Assembly (NCBI GenBank): GCA_024500155.1
Contig: CM044877.1
Coordinates: 11,413,501-11,477,500, forward strand
Source of the DNA: Chenopodium formosanum
Lineage: Eukaryota > Streptophyta > Magnoliopsida > Caryophyllales > Amaranthaceae
Direction of reading: 5' to 3'
DNA length: 64,000 nt
Part shown: one piece after another, positions 1 through 12,741 of the stretch
How the letters are laid out: each line of letters starts with the position of its first letter
Position numbering within the stretch: position 1 is the first letter of the stretch
Program-made: the position numbers and the translations under genes
Notes under the pieces: model-generated
The model's database searches: none
The model's input: only the letters and a program-made list of their open reading frames with translations
What the model was told of the DNA's origin: nothing

Positions 1-762
1 TTTGAATTTATCGATCAAACTAGCCGCGAATTATAATTTAAATAATATTCCACAAGAAAAAATGGGATCAATCAAATTCCTCAATTATTAGAACAAAGAT
101 AAAAGATAAAAGATAAAATCATTGGTTAACGACTACTCCTAACTTTAAAAATAAAAGTCAAAGTAAGTTTGCAAGCGCTTTTAAAAAAAAAAAAAAAAAA
201 AAAAGTGTTTGTAATTTAAGATTCCGATGGAAAGAGAAAAAAGAAAGAGGGAGAGGAGAGGAGGGGAAAAGAAAAACACGTTAAGAAAATCGAAATTAAA
301 TATAGCGATAGTTAGAGTTGTGTTGGACTTAGACAAGCTAAAGATACTTTAGAGGTGTTAAATTAGGTTAAGTTCAGTTGATCTAGTCATATCAAGTTTA
401 GTTTAAATATGAGTCATGCGATAATAATGAGTTTACATTTCGTAGAAGTCAAAATTTAATTCAAGTCACTTTCAAATTAAATTGAAATTAGTTAAAATTT
501 TTAACACTTTTATTATAAATTCTAATCAGGTCGGGTTAGGCTCGAATAAGCGGATCATACACTAAAGTCACAAATTCACAATCATCTCTCTCTACAATTC
601 CAGACACAGACACAGACACAAAATAAATAGCCAAAATAGGGTCCCATACTCCCAAGTCCGTAATTTTATAGTGTTGTCTGTATTACAAGTGCAAAGCAGC
701 TCACTTCAACTGTAGACAAGAAGAAGAAGCAGAATTAGAGAAAGTTAGAGAAGAAGAAGAAA
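1..762. other. Upstream/leader region of the FVE-like gene
   Basis: No coding sequence is seen. There is an A-run near 181-204, a purine-rich patch at 229-270, and then a GAA/AAG-rich stretch (718-762) directly before the start codon that looks like a 5' UTR. The frame of the downstream gene has a TAG at 736-738, so the coding sequence cannot extend upstream without another exon. The promoter must lie here, but I see no convincing TATA box. Confidence 0.5.
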
Positions 763-3193
763 ATGAGAGGAAAACATCAACAATCAGCAGTTGATGAGAA
801 GTACGCTCAATGGAAATCTCTCGTCCCTGTTCTCTACGACTGGCTCGCCAATCACAACCTCGTCTGGCCTTCTCTCTCTTGCCGGTACTCTACTTTTTTA
901 GGGTTTCATATTTTCTCATTTTCCTGTTTCACTCTAAATTCTGGAAATGTTCAATTCTTCATGCCCTAATTTGGCGTATTTTGTGGTTTAGGTATTGTAT
1001 TTTGACGAGTTTGTTGCATTTTTTTTAGTTGTTGATTGTTTTTGTTCGTCTTCTTTTGTTGTAATGATGAATTTTTGTGTCCAAAATGGTTGACTTAGTA
1101 AATAATTGACTTCATTTGCTGGAAAATTAAATATATCAGTCTAGGTTCTGTTGAGAAATTGATAATTTTGTTTGTTTGGTTTGGTTTGGTTTGGTTTGGT
1201 TGGTTTGTTTGTTTCAAAGTTGATACTTATGATTGTTGTTGCGGATTTTCGGTAGTATTGATATCGTGCCGAACTGAACCTTAATCGTCACAGTTGTGTT
1301 TCAAAGTTGAAATTTTTTTATAGTGTTGATGACTTGATGTTGTAAATGAACGTAAATTGTACGCCTTTGAAATTATTTGACAGTATGACTATGAGTTATG
1401 GAACTACCTTATTTTCTGATTTTGTAGTACATTTTGTGCAATTTTAGAGGTTTAATGATAAGTAATATTCCTGCATTTTAAGGTTTTATAATTGGCATTT
1501 CAAAGTTTGAACTTTTGAAGTATGATGTTAATTTCAGAGTTAAAATAAAAATAATAAGCAGGTCTAATTGTGAGGAGTTAAACACGACAAACTCACTTCA
1601 AATGGGCGCAACTTAATTATCTGTCATCCTTATAATTCACTTAAAAAAAACCTATAACTTTTCGTGTGTCTTGAGTGATTGTGTTCATGGCCCTGTGCAG
1701 GTGGGGCCCGCAGCTCGAGCAAGCTACTTACAAGAACCGGCAGCGTCTCTATCTCTCTGAACAGGCATTTTCTGCTTTTCCTCCTATCTCTCTCCTTTTA
1801 ATCTTAATAGTGGTTAATGTCATAGTACATTGTTGTTGCTGTATGAATTCATTGTAAAAAAAAAAAAAATTCCCTTAAATTTCATGCTTATATGTTTTCA
1901 TCTTATGTTTTCCAAATTGCAATTCTTATAGAATTTCTTTTCTAGTTCTAACTGACATGATTGTGAGACCTCCACTAATACTTTGTTTCTCAACAAGTAT
2001 GGAGACGTCTATTGTTATGATGGATGCAAGAAAGATTAAGGAAATCAACAAACCAGAACACAAATTTTATTTCGTTCACTAATGATGAGTTAGCTGTGTT
2101 CATGGAGAGGTGAGAGGAGAGTTTTATTGATCTTGAGGAAAGTACAATTTATTTAATATTTCCTAGGTTAAATTGTTAAAACCTTAAGGTGTTTATATAG
2201 TACTCCTAAAACGGATTAGGCCGAATGTAGGCTCAAAAACAAAAAACCATAGCCTACACAACAAATAGTGAGTCATTTGAAGGGGGCTAACTGATTTAAG
2301 GCATATTCTAACATCTATGATGGAATTATAATGAATTACATATAACATGTCACTAAATAATTATTTATACCTTATGTAGTTATGTTTTATTTGTTGTGAA
2401 ATTGTAGTTCAGTTAGGTGACTTTCAGATTACAGGTCTGATGTAAGAAAACCCTCTTTGCTTGTTTGGTGAGGTTGCTTGAATTGCTATAGGTAAAAGCC
2501 TCATTAGAGGTGTTGGCTGTGGCATGACATGGACCAAGCAATGGCATCGTTAACAATTAGATTTCTGTTTTTCTGCTACTTGATTGTCCATCTCCAATTC
2601 TCCATTAAATTATTTACATTTGAAATTTTCTTTTGCATGAACTCAGCCAAGGTTTGTTCAGAAAGTTGCATTCACATATGATTGGAACTTTAATCTTTCT
2701 TTGCTCTTTTATAAAATGGTCCTTTTTAATTGTGATGGTTTTTCTCTTTGTAATTTTTCAGACCGATGGCAGCGTGCCAAATACACTGGTGATAGCTAAC
2801 TGTGAAATTGTAAAGCCAAGAGTTGCTGCTGCAGAGCATATCTCACAGGTGATCTTATTATCTTATGTAGTTCCCTGCTCTCCAAATTAAGTGTTTGCTT
2901 GACCAACTTTTCTTACTCCTATTTTATTTTATCTGTCACTTATGGGTGGTTGTTAGTTTTGTATATATGTAGAATAACTAATACTACTTACGAGACAGTT
3001 ATTTCGTAATTGAGTTCAAAACAGTTCATTTTATTTTCATTATTGGTGTGCTTTTCATCTCGAAAGTGGCAAGATATGATTGAAGGATGTACGATTTGCT
3101 TAATATTCCTTTTATCCCAATTTCCAAGTACACTTTGTAATCTGTGATTGTGAGTCACATCTGTATTGGGGAACAAGGGCACGAGGTGTTCCA

Positions 3194-3279
<86 letters not shown>

Positions 3280-6200
3280 GGAGATGAAGCATACGTATAA
3301 ATGTTGTAAACAAAAAATATCACCCCATCCCATCCCGATTCATAAAAAATGAAATGCCTTATTTTGTTGATTTCCTGTTCAGTTTTTCCATTTGATGATT
3401 GTAATATGTTCATTTCTTTTTGGTGTAGTTTAATGAAGAAGCTCGCTCTCCATTTGTGAAGAAGTACAAGACCATTATACATCCTGGAGAGGTGAGGAAA
3501 AATTGTTTATGAATTCTAGAGCTCTGGGTGTACAAGTGTACAGTATTAAACTCACTTGTATATGCGTATTTGTATTGAAGGATGTTCATATTTCATGCTA
3601 GAGCCTTTGCTCGGATATATATTATTTGTGATATTGTGTTTGTGACTGATGGCTACTTTTCAAATGTCCTTTGTTTGTTTGTAGCTTGTAAAATTATAAA
3701 TAACACTATTCAAGCCTGGTGCCCTGGATAGGCTGTTTTTAGAGAGAATTCAGAAAGATGACAATTTAAGTGGAAACATAAAAAGTTGACATACATTATA
3801 GCTTATTTTCAAATGTAATCAACTTGGACATTTGAGAGTGTGTGCCTTTTCTTGAGTTGGTTTTACTCTTTATGAGTGGCTTGACATCTTATGAAAGAAC
3901 TTACTCATTAGTGTTAATTTTAGCACATGATTTCCTTTCTGAAGAGAACATGAGCAATCATGGATTATTCCCAATGTGTTTTAACAGGTGAACAGAATCA
4001 GGGAACTTCCTCAGCATAATCATATTGTTGCCACCCATACAGATAGTCCTGATGTAAGCTTTCTCTAGACATACAGTAAACAATTATTATCTAAATGTTA
4101 TAATCATCCCTTGTTCTATTTTCATGTATTTTCTGTACAAAAGAAGTTTATATATGATTGTATTTTAGGTTTTGATTTGGGATGTTGAGACTCAACCCAA
4201 TCGCCATGCTGTGCTAGGAGCAACTCCTTCTCGTCCAGATTTGGTATGATTTTTATTTTTATTTTTTTCTTGTTCATTTCTCGGTATAATATATCTAGGG
4301 TTATTCATTGTGCTTTAATTTCAAGGAACATGCTATAATATGTCATGCTCTCTTGCAGGTATTGACAGGACATAAAGAAAACGCCGAGTTTGCTCTTGCA
4401 ATGTGTCCAAAGGAACCTTATGTGCTCTCTGGAGGTGTGGAGGCTGTATTATTAGTCTAGTTTTGACTTCATCTTGATGCTCATGTGATATATTTCTTTT
4501 TTTTTGGGATCACATTGATGTTAATATGCTATCATGTTTTCTCATAGATTTGATATTATCTTGGAATGTCTGACTTCATGGATTCTAGAGCTTGCTATTG
4601 GCTGGGTATTCTATTCAATACTTAATCATATCATCTTATATTGTAGTAGTAGGTTTTTTTTTTTTTTTTTTTTTTTTTTGGTGTGTGTGTGGGGGGGGGG
4701 GGGGGGGGGGAGGGGGTGGAGGGAGGAACAGGGGTAGGATCTAGGAACAGTGTTTGTTCATTCACTAGGTGCGAATATTCATAATTCATAATATTACAAA
4801 CACAGAAAATCTGCCAATCCTAAAAAATTGCGCACACAGATAACTAGTCTAGCAAGCACATATCCTCACTTACTGTCTTCTGTTGCATCCATGTGAAAAC
4901 TAACAAGAGATTCAATTATTTGTAAATCCAGCATTGCGCTGTGGCATTTTGGGGTGGTTTTGGTTCAAAGTGGGTTGAACAATCAAGTCCGGCTTATCCA
5001 AATTATAGTTATGGTAATATATGTTGGATCATATTCTATTTGTACATAAAGTGTTTCTAGATGATCTTCACTCAAAATTAGAAAGTAATTTTTGAATATG
5101 AATGAATGAAATGCAAGAAGTTGGAAAGAGGGAAAAAGGTAAGAAGTAGTATACATAGAGATTGGGAAAAAGCTGACGTGATAGAGAGTAAAGTGAAATA
5201 GTGCTTAACAATTGATTTTTCTTAACGGGGAAGAGGAACTTATGTAAGAATGTACCAAAGTAGTGAGGTGATTTTTTTTTAATAGAACAGAGAGTCATTA
5301 ATCTGATTGTAAACATATTATTGTCCTGTAGATATTTTGAATTTACTTCCGTAGTGGTCAGTAGTAATACTCCTTGGGATATTACTCTCTCTTTAGGAGA
5401 TTTCTGTTTGATTCATTCCTTTTTTCTGAGAGCTGTGTTTAGGGAAATGTAGCATACCACATTACCACTAGGGAAGTGATTTTCTTAAGTGGGTTGTTTT
5501 CTCTTGAATTGTATCAATTTAACCTGACTACACTGTTTTACCCTAGCACTACATCAAGGAGGTAGGACACGTATTAATGAGATTTACAGGCCTGTTATAT
5601 GGTGTATCATTGACATCATAATGTATTTCTGAGAGGGGTGCCTTAAGGCTGTTGGTTTTGCTCATGGATGAGATTCCAGTGTTAAATGTATGATGATGGG
5701 GTATTACTGCTTATTGGGACTCAACTGATATCAGGAAATTGTGTGGTTTGTTTATTAATGTGATTGTGTGTGTTGTTTTTGCCATCATTACTGTTGCCTT
5801 CAACTTTATATAATTTTCTAAAAGTCAGATGGAAATCTATATAGGTAGATATCGATCATTGGCTGTAGATAATACCATTTTTTTAGCAGGTCTGTGAAAG
5901 ATTCATATTCTTCTCATAGGACAAGCTTTCTTCCTGCTTTAAATATCTTGTAACTCCCCTTATATACTCCCACAAAAAGCATGTACGAAGACAGATAAAT
6001 TTATTAGCAATGGCAGCAGGATGCTTGAAAATGGAGCTCCATAAATTGTACTTGCATCACTTGCTTTTAGTATGCTTAAATTATATTTGCAAAATTTGTC
6101 ACACATAGCTATAATTTTGCAGGGAAAGACAAGTCTGTAGTTTTGTGGAGCATTCAGGACCACATAACAACAACAGCCTCAGACCCTTCAACCAACAAGC

Positions 6201-9200
6201 CTCAAGGATCGGGGGCGACAATAGTGAAACAAAATGGTGAAAGCCCTTCTGTTGGACCTCGGGGTATCTTTCAAGGCCATGAAGATACTGTGGAAGATGT
6301 GCAGTTTTGTCCAAAAAGGTGATTTTCCAATTTAATGTTATTAGTAAAGTGAAAATTTTGGACTCTTGAGTTTTGCAGTGTTGTCATTTGGTTTTGACTC
6401 TATTGCAATTATCTTGAAGCTCTCAGGAGTTCTGTAGTGTTGGAGATGACTCTTGCCTTATACTGTGGGATGCTCGGACTGGGTCTGATCCAGCCATTAA
6501 GGTAGAGTTGTCATTATTTTTTGGTGTTTTTAGCAGGACTTGATTATTTTATTATAGTTACAAACATGCACATGTGCACATACATAATATCATATACCAT
6601 GTATAGTAGCAGATTTCAAAATGTATCTTTACTTTTGAGCTACAAACATGAATGGCAAATGCTATTTTAATTTGGTTTAATTAATTAAATTTCCATTTGA
6701 TCTCAGCAGTAAGAATTTTATATAAATTTATCATACTACTGTAAATTCCCTTAATTGATGCTATTGTGATAGTGATTTTCAAGGGATTTTCTACCCTTTC
6801 AACTAAATAGACTATATGTTTGTTCAAGTCGTAAACTTATTTTTTAAATTTCGTTATTATTATATGTAATTAACTCTGATTCTATTTGTTACATGACTTG
6901 GTGCTTTGGTCCTAAATTTGACAGGTTGAGAAGGCTCATAATGCCGATCTTCACTGTGTTGACTGGAATCCTTTTGATGAAAATTACATCCTCACAGGGT
7001 ATGCTCTGCATCACTGATTTTTCCGTTTATGCTGTACTTCCTCAGTTCCTCTGTTTCACTAAATTGTAACAGTTCTCATTTCATGCTTGACAATGCATTA
7101 TTTCAATCTCTAATATTTTTATTTATCAATAAGTGTATATTATAAATTTTGTTTGAAAGTATAAATTGAGGTGAATCTAATAAGGTCCCACATGACTACT
7201 TTTCCATAACCATAAATCATAAAAGTTGGTCAGAGTAGAGTATGTGAATATTGCATTAGTCAAAGTGTTGCAATTTTAGTGAAACAGAGAAAGTATTAGG
7301 TTGCTTCATTTATACATGAGATATGATCATCTATTGTATATCCATATGAGAAGAAGGATAGGCGTATAGTTTGATCCCTTAGGAGGTCAGTCTGGGAGGT
7401 CAAAATATGCACAGCCTTACCCTCTCTAGGTAACAGTAATAACACTTGTATTTTTGTAGGAGTTGACATGGCTTCTGTGTTATTTTCTTCAGATCTGCTG
7501 ATAGCTCTGTTCGTATGTTTGACCGGCGTAATCTTACTTCTGACGGAGTAGGATCACCTGTTCACAAATTTGAGGGCCACAAAGCTGCTGTTCTTTGTGT
7601 CCAGGTTCTAAATGTTTTTCGCATAATGATTGTAACCACATTCTATAATCCTGCAAATTCTGTTCTTAACACATCCTTAATTTCAGTGGTCTCCTGACAA
7701 TCCAACTGTCTTTGGAAGTGCTGCAGAGGATGGTGTTCTCAACATTTGGGACTATGAGAAGGTAAAGAAAATCAGCAGTTGCTCTTGTAATGTTTGTAGA
7801 GACCTGTGGATAAAACAACTATAGGCAGAGGGTTTCAGGAGATAGGAATTAGTTTAGTTGCTTGGACTTATTGTTTAACTTTTGTGCCGAAAGTTACTCA
7901 CAGTAAAAAGAATCTGCCAGTGTCCTAGCTTTTGATTTCATATTCTAATGCCTACTGTATTTGACAATTGCTGAATGCTCTCGTCCCTTTCCTTCTTTTA
8001 ATAAATATGAGCATCTGCTAATATCTGTTTGAAGATTATTTAAAATTGACTTTTTGAATACATATCAACCGTGGCAAGGACATCATCTATTTAAGTCATA
8101 GATCTAGTGTAAGAATAACCATGTGACTTTTGTGCATGGGTTGTATTGTTTTCTTGGACATAAGCTCAGATAAGTTCTACAAATAATAAGTTTGGACACA
8201 CTCACAAATGAGTTCCGCCACAGTGGAAATAACTTAAAATTATGTAATAAAGTTTAGACAAATGAGTCAGATATAACTCAGAAAAGTTCAAATAATACGA
8301 GTTAAAGTTCAAAGCTAAAACAAATTCAAACAAGGTAATTTGAGACTAAATAAGCCAGATAGAACTAAGTCTTAAGATTTCTGTGCTTTGCTGATACTAT
8401 AATTTTTTGGCATGTGTTATTAAAGGGTTATCCGATCGTGAATTTGTGACATAGTTAATGATTTTACAATACTTAACAAAACTTAGATATTTCAAGCATT
8501 TAAACTTATTATATCCTGGTGTCTTTTTTTTTATTTGTTTTTTTTTGTTTTTCGGTGGTTGTTGTTTCCGCATTTTTGTACCGCTTGTACAACTTCATTG
8601 ATATACCCTTTGCTATTTTTTCCAGGTTGGTAAAAAGAAAGAGCGTGGGGTAAGAACACCAAATGCTCCTCCAGGTCTCTTTTTTCAGCATGCTGGACAC
8701 AGGTTTGGTTTTTCCTTAATATGTTTTTACATAATATACTCATTTCTTTTGTGTTTATAGGATATTTTAAAGACTTGGAAATTTTTCGTTCATCATATCT
8801 TTCTATTAAACCATTTTCTCTGCAAAAACGTTTGTATTGTCATATTGTAGAATAATTGACATCAAGTGATTCAAGTCTTTATAAAAAGTTTAACAGTTCA
8901 TGGTTCTGTCTAATGCTAGCGTAAAAACGTTTTTGATGCAAATTTGATATTAGCCTTTGTTTTCAAAAGTATTTTGTAGGTTTTCTGACTGCTTTGTTTG
9001 CTCTAATGGATGAGGTCTTGAAGCCTTACTACTGAACAAATTTGCTTTTCTGAATTATATACAGGGATAAGGTGGTTGATTTTCATTGGAATACCTATGA
9101 TGCTTGGACTATTGTGAGTGTTTCTGATGACTGTGATTCTAGTGGCGGTGGTGGAACTCTACAGGTACCAATCATCTCTGATTGCTACATATGCACTAGA

Positions 9201-9696
9201 TGTCCTGACTCGTGAATAGTGACTATCATGACCTTAAATAGTTGCTCATTCAAAGAGAAAGAAATGCATTTTAGTTTCATTTAGGTTGAAGCGTTTGTTT
9301 TGACTTTGCCGCATCAGCCTAAATTTAAATTAATTCTCCACTTTGCTGCTAAACCTAAATTAATACTCAAGCTATTGACAAGGCCTTTTTTACATTAGTA
9401 CTTTGGCTTTGTTCAGTCAAAAGCCTTGATATAAAGAAGCTAGCAAGTCCTTTGTTTTGAACTGACAGAAATCTACAATTAATTTGAGGCTGTATCAGTC
9501 TTCTGATAATCTGATTATCTCATCATTCAACTAACATAACTTTGTTAACTATAAACAGAAACACTGATGTCTTCTTACATGTATTTTACTGCAGATATGG
9601 CGTATGAGTGATCTAATTTACCGACCAGAAGAAGAGGTTTTAGCTGAGCTTGAAGAATTCAAGTCACATGTTGTTACATGTGGTTCTAAATCATGA
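763..9696 (+). CDS. FVE: MSI4/FVE-like WD40 histone-binding protein, 15 exons, 456 aa
   Basis: Exons: 763-884, 1701-1764, 2762-2848, 3429-3491, 3988-4053, 4169-4243, 4359-4434, 6123-6318, 6420-6501, 6925-6998, 7493-7604, 7687-7761, 8626-8702, 9065-9164, 9595-9696 (TGA). All phases join cleanly to 456 codons plus stop. The N-terminal region (about residues 11-75, starting DEKYAQWKSLVPVLYDWLAN) matches the histone-H4-binding helix and domain of the RBBP4/MSI family. WD40 units follow, with GHKENAEFALAM, GHEDTVEDVQF, AHNADLHCVDW, GHKAAVLCVQW and GHRDKVVDFHW openings, each closed by a VVLW/LILWD/MFDRR/NIWD/QIWR strand. The end DLIYRPEEEVLAELEEFKSH is typical of FVE/MSI4. In the family, FVE acts in the nucleus with histone deacetylase and Polycomb-type complexes to repress FLC-like loci and in cold response. 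Odd points: the roughly 50-residue basic N-terminal extension of Arabidopsis FVE is absent, and intron 2 has a GC donor. MSI5 is the alternative family name. Confidence 0.95.
1765..2761 (+). other. Non-canonical GC-AG intron (intron 2 of the FVE-like gene)
   Basis: Conserved protein sequence fixes the junction LYLSEQ/TDGSVPNT. Exon 2 therefore ends in CAG at 1764, the intron begins GCATTT and it ends TTTTTCAG at 2761. No GT is available at the required phase. The other 13 introns of this gene are GT-AG. Confidence 0.85.
3199..3276. repeat. (AT)n microsatellite in FVE intron 3
   Basis: An uninterrupted AT dinucleotide run of about 78 bp within the intron between exons 3 and 4. Minus-strand ORFs rich in YIYIYI come from it and are not genes. 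Confidence 0.95.
4654..4718. repeat. T-run, GT-run, G-run composite tract in FVE intron 7
   Basis: About 26 T are followed by GT repeats and about 20 G, then AGGGGG. This sits in the longest intron of the gene (4435-6122). The G-run could form a quadruplex on the coding strand or may partly reflect assembly slippage. Confidence 0.9.
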
Positions 9697-10387
9697 GGTG
9701 AAATAAGCAGTGGTAGAGTACATGGTCTTCCAGGTCCCTTGAATGTGTAGAGTAGACGATGGCTGATGAGAGCTGAAATCTATTTTAGTTATGTAGCATG
9801 CTGATGCAGGAAAGTTAAGGAATGGGACTTAGTATTTATGGAATTTAAGGGTTATGTTTTACTTTGAGGGTGTTTGGGGGTGGTGGGGATCTTTTACCTT
9901 GGTTGTGGAATGTGATTTGTAATATAAACTTGTGAATCTGTGTACTATTCTAGATTGAAGTATGATAGTATGTAACTAGATTAGGCTGAACAGCACTACA
10001 TGCTCTAGCTAAATTTATTATGCTTGATCCCTAGGATACAGATATTGCTCTAGCTAAATTTCACCTTTGCAATATCTATATTTAAGGCTAGAATTATGAT
10101 ACTCCGGTGTTCCTAGAATTAGGTGCACCTAAACGGCCAAAGACAGGTAAAGGAGTTGATACAGTTGGGAACTTGGGACTCACTGTTTGGGAGTTGAGCA
10201 ATCCTTTGTTTGAGCTATGATTTAACCGAAGTCGACTTATTTTGCAATCTATCTATCTATTACATATTACTTGAGACGAAACCAATAAAAACACTTGGCA
10301 GCATTGGGTTAAAAATTTTCCCTCCAATAACACTTGCTAAAAAAAATCCTCCAATAATCGTTGCTTTAAGAAAATTATTACTTTTAA
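9697..10387. other. FVE 3' UTR and intergenic spacer
   Basis: The T/G-rich stretch after the TGA, up to about 9960, has the composition of a plant 3' UTR (for example TGTGATTTGTAATATAAAC near 9910). Near 10003-10060 the phrase CTCTAGCTAAATTT occurs twice as a short direct repeat. No gene is seen. The spacer ends at the TTAA that borders the Harbinger element. Confidence 0.5.
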
Positions 10388-10805
10388 GAGCATTGCCACC
10401 AATGGGGAGAAAAATGCCCATGGGTAATTTTTGGGGTTTAATAAAAAAAAATAACTCCCCATCAATGGTCTAAATTAAAAATGCCCATGGGCAAATCAAT
10501 TTTTGATCAAAGTTTGGGCAAAATTAAAAAACTGACCAAGAAGAAGTGGGCCCCACGTGCATAGCTGCATTTAATTTTTTTTTTGCTAAGCATACCTCAA
10601 AACGCAGCGTTCCAAAATTCACATAAATTTTTTTTTTTGCTAAGCATACCTCAAAAAAAAAATAAATATATACCAACGGCTAGAAAAAAAAATTCTCTAC
10701 AAATAGAGACCCATTTTGCCTATATTTTCATATTTCCAAAATTCACATAAATTTGTTGTATTTACATTTTCTCTCAATTTCTCCCTCATAATTAGTCATC
10801 CTTTT

Positions 10806-10807
10806 AA

Positions 10808-10861
<54 letters not shown>

Positions 10862-11040
10862 AATAAATATTATTATTATTATAATTATAATTATTATTAT
10901 TATTATTGGAAGTATAATTATTATTGTTATTATTTTAGCTTATTAATATTATTATTGTTGTTCGTTATTATTTTTGTTATTAATATTATTATTATTATTA
11001 TTATTATTATAGTTATTATTATTATTATTGTTATTATTGT
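10806..11040. repeat. Imperfect (ATT)n microsatellite upstream of the Harbinger Myb-like ORF
   Basis: Several ATT/TTA runs are broken by AT-rich interruptions. They end about 35 bp before the ATG at 11074, so they occupy the likely promoter or leader of that ORF. Just upstream (10570-10760), TTGCTAAGCATACCTCAAAA and CCAAAATTCACATAAATT each occur twice, a small local duplication. Confidence 0.9.
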
Positions 11041-11073
11041 GTTAGTTTTTGAAATTAATCAAAAAAAATAGAT

Positions 11074-12261
11074 ATGGATCCCAATAACCCCTTTTACTCA
11101 ATACTTTCTCAAAATTGTAATGATTTTGATGAGAATTTCATGAATCAACCTCAATTTCAACTTTTCCTACAAAGATTGAGCAACACCTCTCTGCAAAATC
11201 CTCCACAACAACAAATACCTCCACAACTTGAAATACCTCCACAAATTCCAACTGAAAACACTGATTACGAGCAATCACCTCCTGTCTACCAAGGAAGTAA
11301 CTCTCAGTACGATGATAGCCAAGAAGAAAATGTGCCTGAGACACCTCAATACCCTCCGTCGACTCAAAGAATGCGGGTGGGTTCCAACCAACAACTCGCT
11401 AAAGCTAGTCGTATTTGGTCAGTCGCAAAAGATGAAGCTCTTATTGGGCTATATTTAAAATACAGTGGAAATGCGATAGTGGGTACGGGCATGAAAGCTG
11501 CTGAACTTTGGCGACAAATATCTGCGGCGTACGACATGGTTCAAGCTAAGAAGCCAGAAATACTACCACCTAGAAATGCGAAGAGTTTGGAGAACCGTTG
11601 GAGAAGGATGGCGGCAGATGTACTGTTATGGACAAGTTGTTATGATGAAGCGGGTTCGTTAACTGGAAGTGGATTCAACGAAGTTGATCGAATTCAAAAG
11701 GCCTCGAAGTTGTTCCATATATCAGCCAAACCACCACACAATTTTGTTTTTCCCCACGCTTGGGAAATGATAAAGAATGACCCAAAGTGGAGGCCGAAAC
11801 TCAGATGGGCATTGTCACTAAAGGAACGACAGGATTGTCAACTGCGTCCGGAAGGGGACACCGAGGATAGCAGTGGAAGTGGAAAGAGATCGAGAACTGA
11901 CAGTGAAGCTGAAGGAGATGTTCCCGTTGGTGGGTTTTCATCAGGAGGTATACCCGACGGGGTAAAAAAAGCAAAGGCTAAGCGTAAGGGAAAAGCTATT
12001 GCTCATGATAGTGCAATTTTAAGTATTGGTGAACAGATACAGGCTTGTACTGAAGTTAGAAGCTTTGAGGCAAATTTACGGCAGCAAAGGTTGGAGCTTG
12101 AAAGGGAAAAGGAAAAGAGGAAAAACAAACAGGTCGAATTACAAGAGAAGAAGATGAAATTTGATATGTTGCAAGCAATTATGTCCAAAACGACGCCACT
12201 TACACCAACTGAAGAAGCGTGGAAGGAGGAACTAATTCAAGAAGTGTATGGTGGAAAGTAG
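11074..12261 (+). CDS. Harbinger Myb/SANT-like DNA-binding protein, 395 aa, intact
   Basis: In PIF/Harbinger elements this accessory protein binds transposon ends and carries the transposase into the nucleus. The first ~100 residues are rich in Q, N and P (PPQQQIPPQLEIPPQIP). A trihelix/Myb-like region follows at about residues 110-215: SRIWSVAKDEALIGLYLKY, then LENRWRRMAADVLLW, then FNEVDRIQKASKLFH. Next comes a basic patch with KRSRTDSE and KKAKAKRKGKA, probably nuclear localisation, then a charged coiled-coil-like helix (LRQQRLELEREKEKRKNKQ) near the C-terminus. Plant databases often annotate such proteins as NAM-associated-domain or glutathione S-transferase T3-like proteins. The frame is open from ATG to TAG, in contrast with its broken partner gene. 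Confidence 0.88.
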   Translation: MDPNNPFYSILSQNCNDFDENFMNQPQFQLFLQRLSNTSLQNPPQQQIPPQLEIPPQIPTENTDYEQSPPVYQGSNSQYDDSQEENVPETPQYPPSTQRMRVGSNQQLAKASRIWSVAKDEALIGLYLKYSGNAIVGTGMKAAELWRQISAAYDMVQAKKPEILPPRNAKSLENRWRRMAADVLLWTSCYDEAGSLTGSGFNEVDRIQKASKLFHISAKPPHNFVFPHAWEMIKNDPKWRPKLRWALSLKERQDCQLRPEGDTEDSSGSGKRSRTDSEAEGDVPVGGFSSGGIPDGVKKAKAKRKGKAIAHDSAILSIGEQIQACTEVRSFEANLRQQRLELEREKEKRKNKQVELQEKKMKFDMLQAIMSKTTPLTPTEEAWKEELIQEVYGGK

Positions 12262-12528
12262 AGTAGTTTATTATGCATTATGATTTCAAGTATTTTGTTT
12301 ATTTTATGTTGCAATGAATTAATTTTTATTATTAATTATGTTCCAAAAATTTATCAAATTATATTACATTTTCATATATTTTGTTCAATTATGAGTGAAG
12401 TACTAGCTACTGTGTGTAGATTTTGTCTTATACAATTATGAGTCAAGTGGTTGGTTTTATCAACCATTGAACTATCAAATCCCAAAAAGTAGTCAAGTCC
12501 AATTGTAGTTTTTGTTTTATACAACCAT

Positions 12529-12640
12529 TGAGTAGTCATTTCATACATAACTTCAACCGTATGACAAGCATTGGTATTGATTATTAAGAATTGAGTAGTC
12601 ATGTATTTTGTTTTTACTATACATTGAGTAGTCAGTTCAC
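12529..12640 (+). repeat. ATTGAGTAGTCA repeats ahead of the transposase ORF
   Basis: ATTGAGTAGTCA recurs near 12529, 12590 and 12624, with looser AGTAGTCAAG and AGTCAAGTGG versions near 12437 and 12487. They lie between the two ORFs, just before a TATA-like CCTATTTAAAGG (about 12673), so they may be promoter elements or binding sites. Confidence 0.5.
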
Positions 12641-12741
12641 ACTCAGTTGAAGGACATGCACTGATAACATTTCCTATTTAAAGGTGTGAAATCCATAAAT
12701 TGATCCACAACACCAAAACATTCAAAAACCAAACACAAAAA

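Noticed and set aside
2988..3482. 164-residue minus-strand ORF with a long IYIYIY stretch
   Set aside because: It is the translation of the (AT)n repeat and crosses FVE exon 4 on the other strand.
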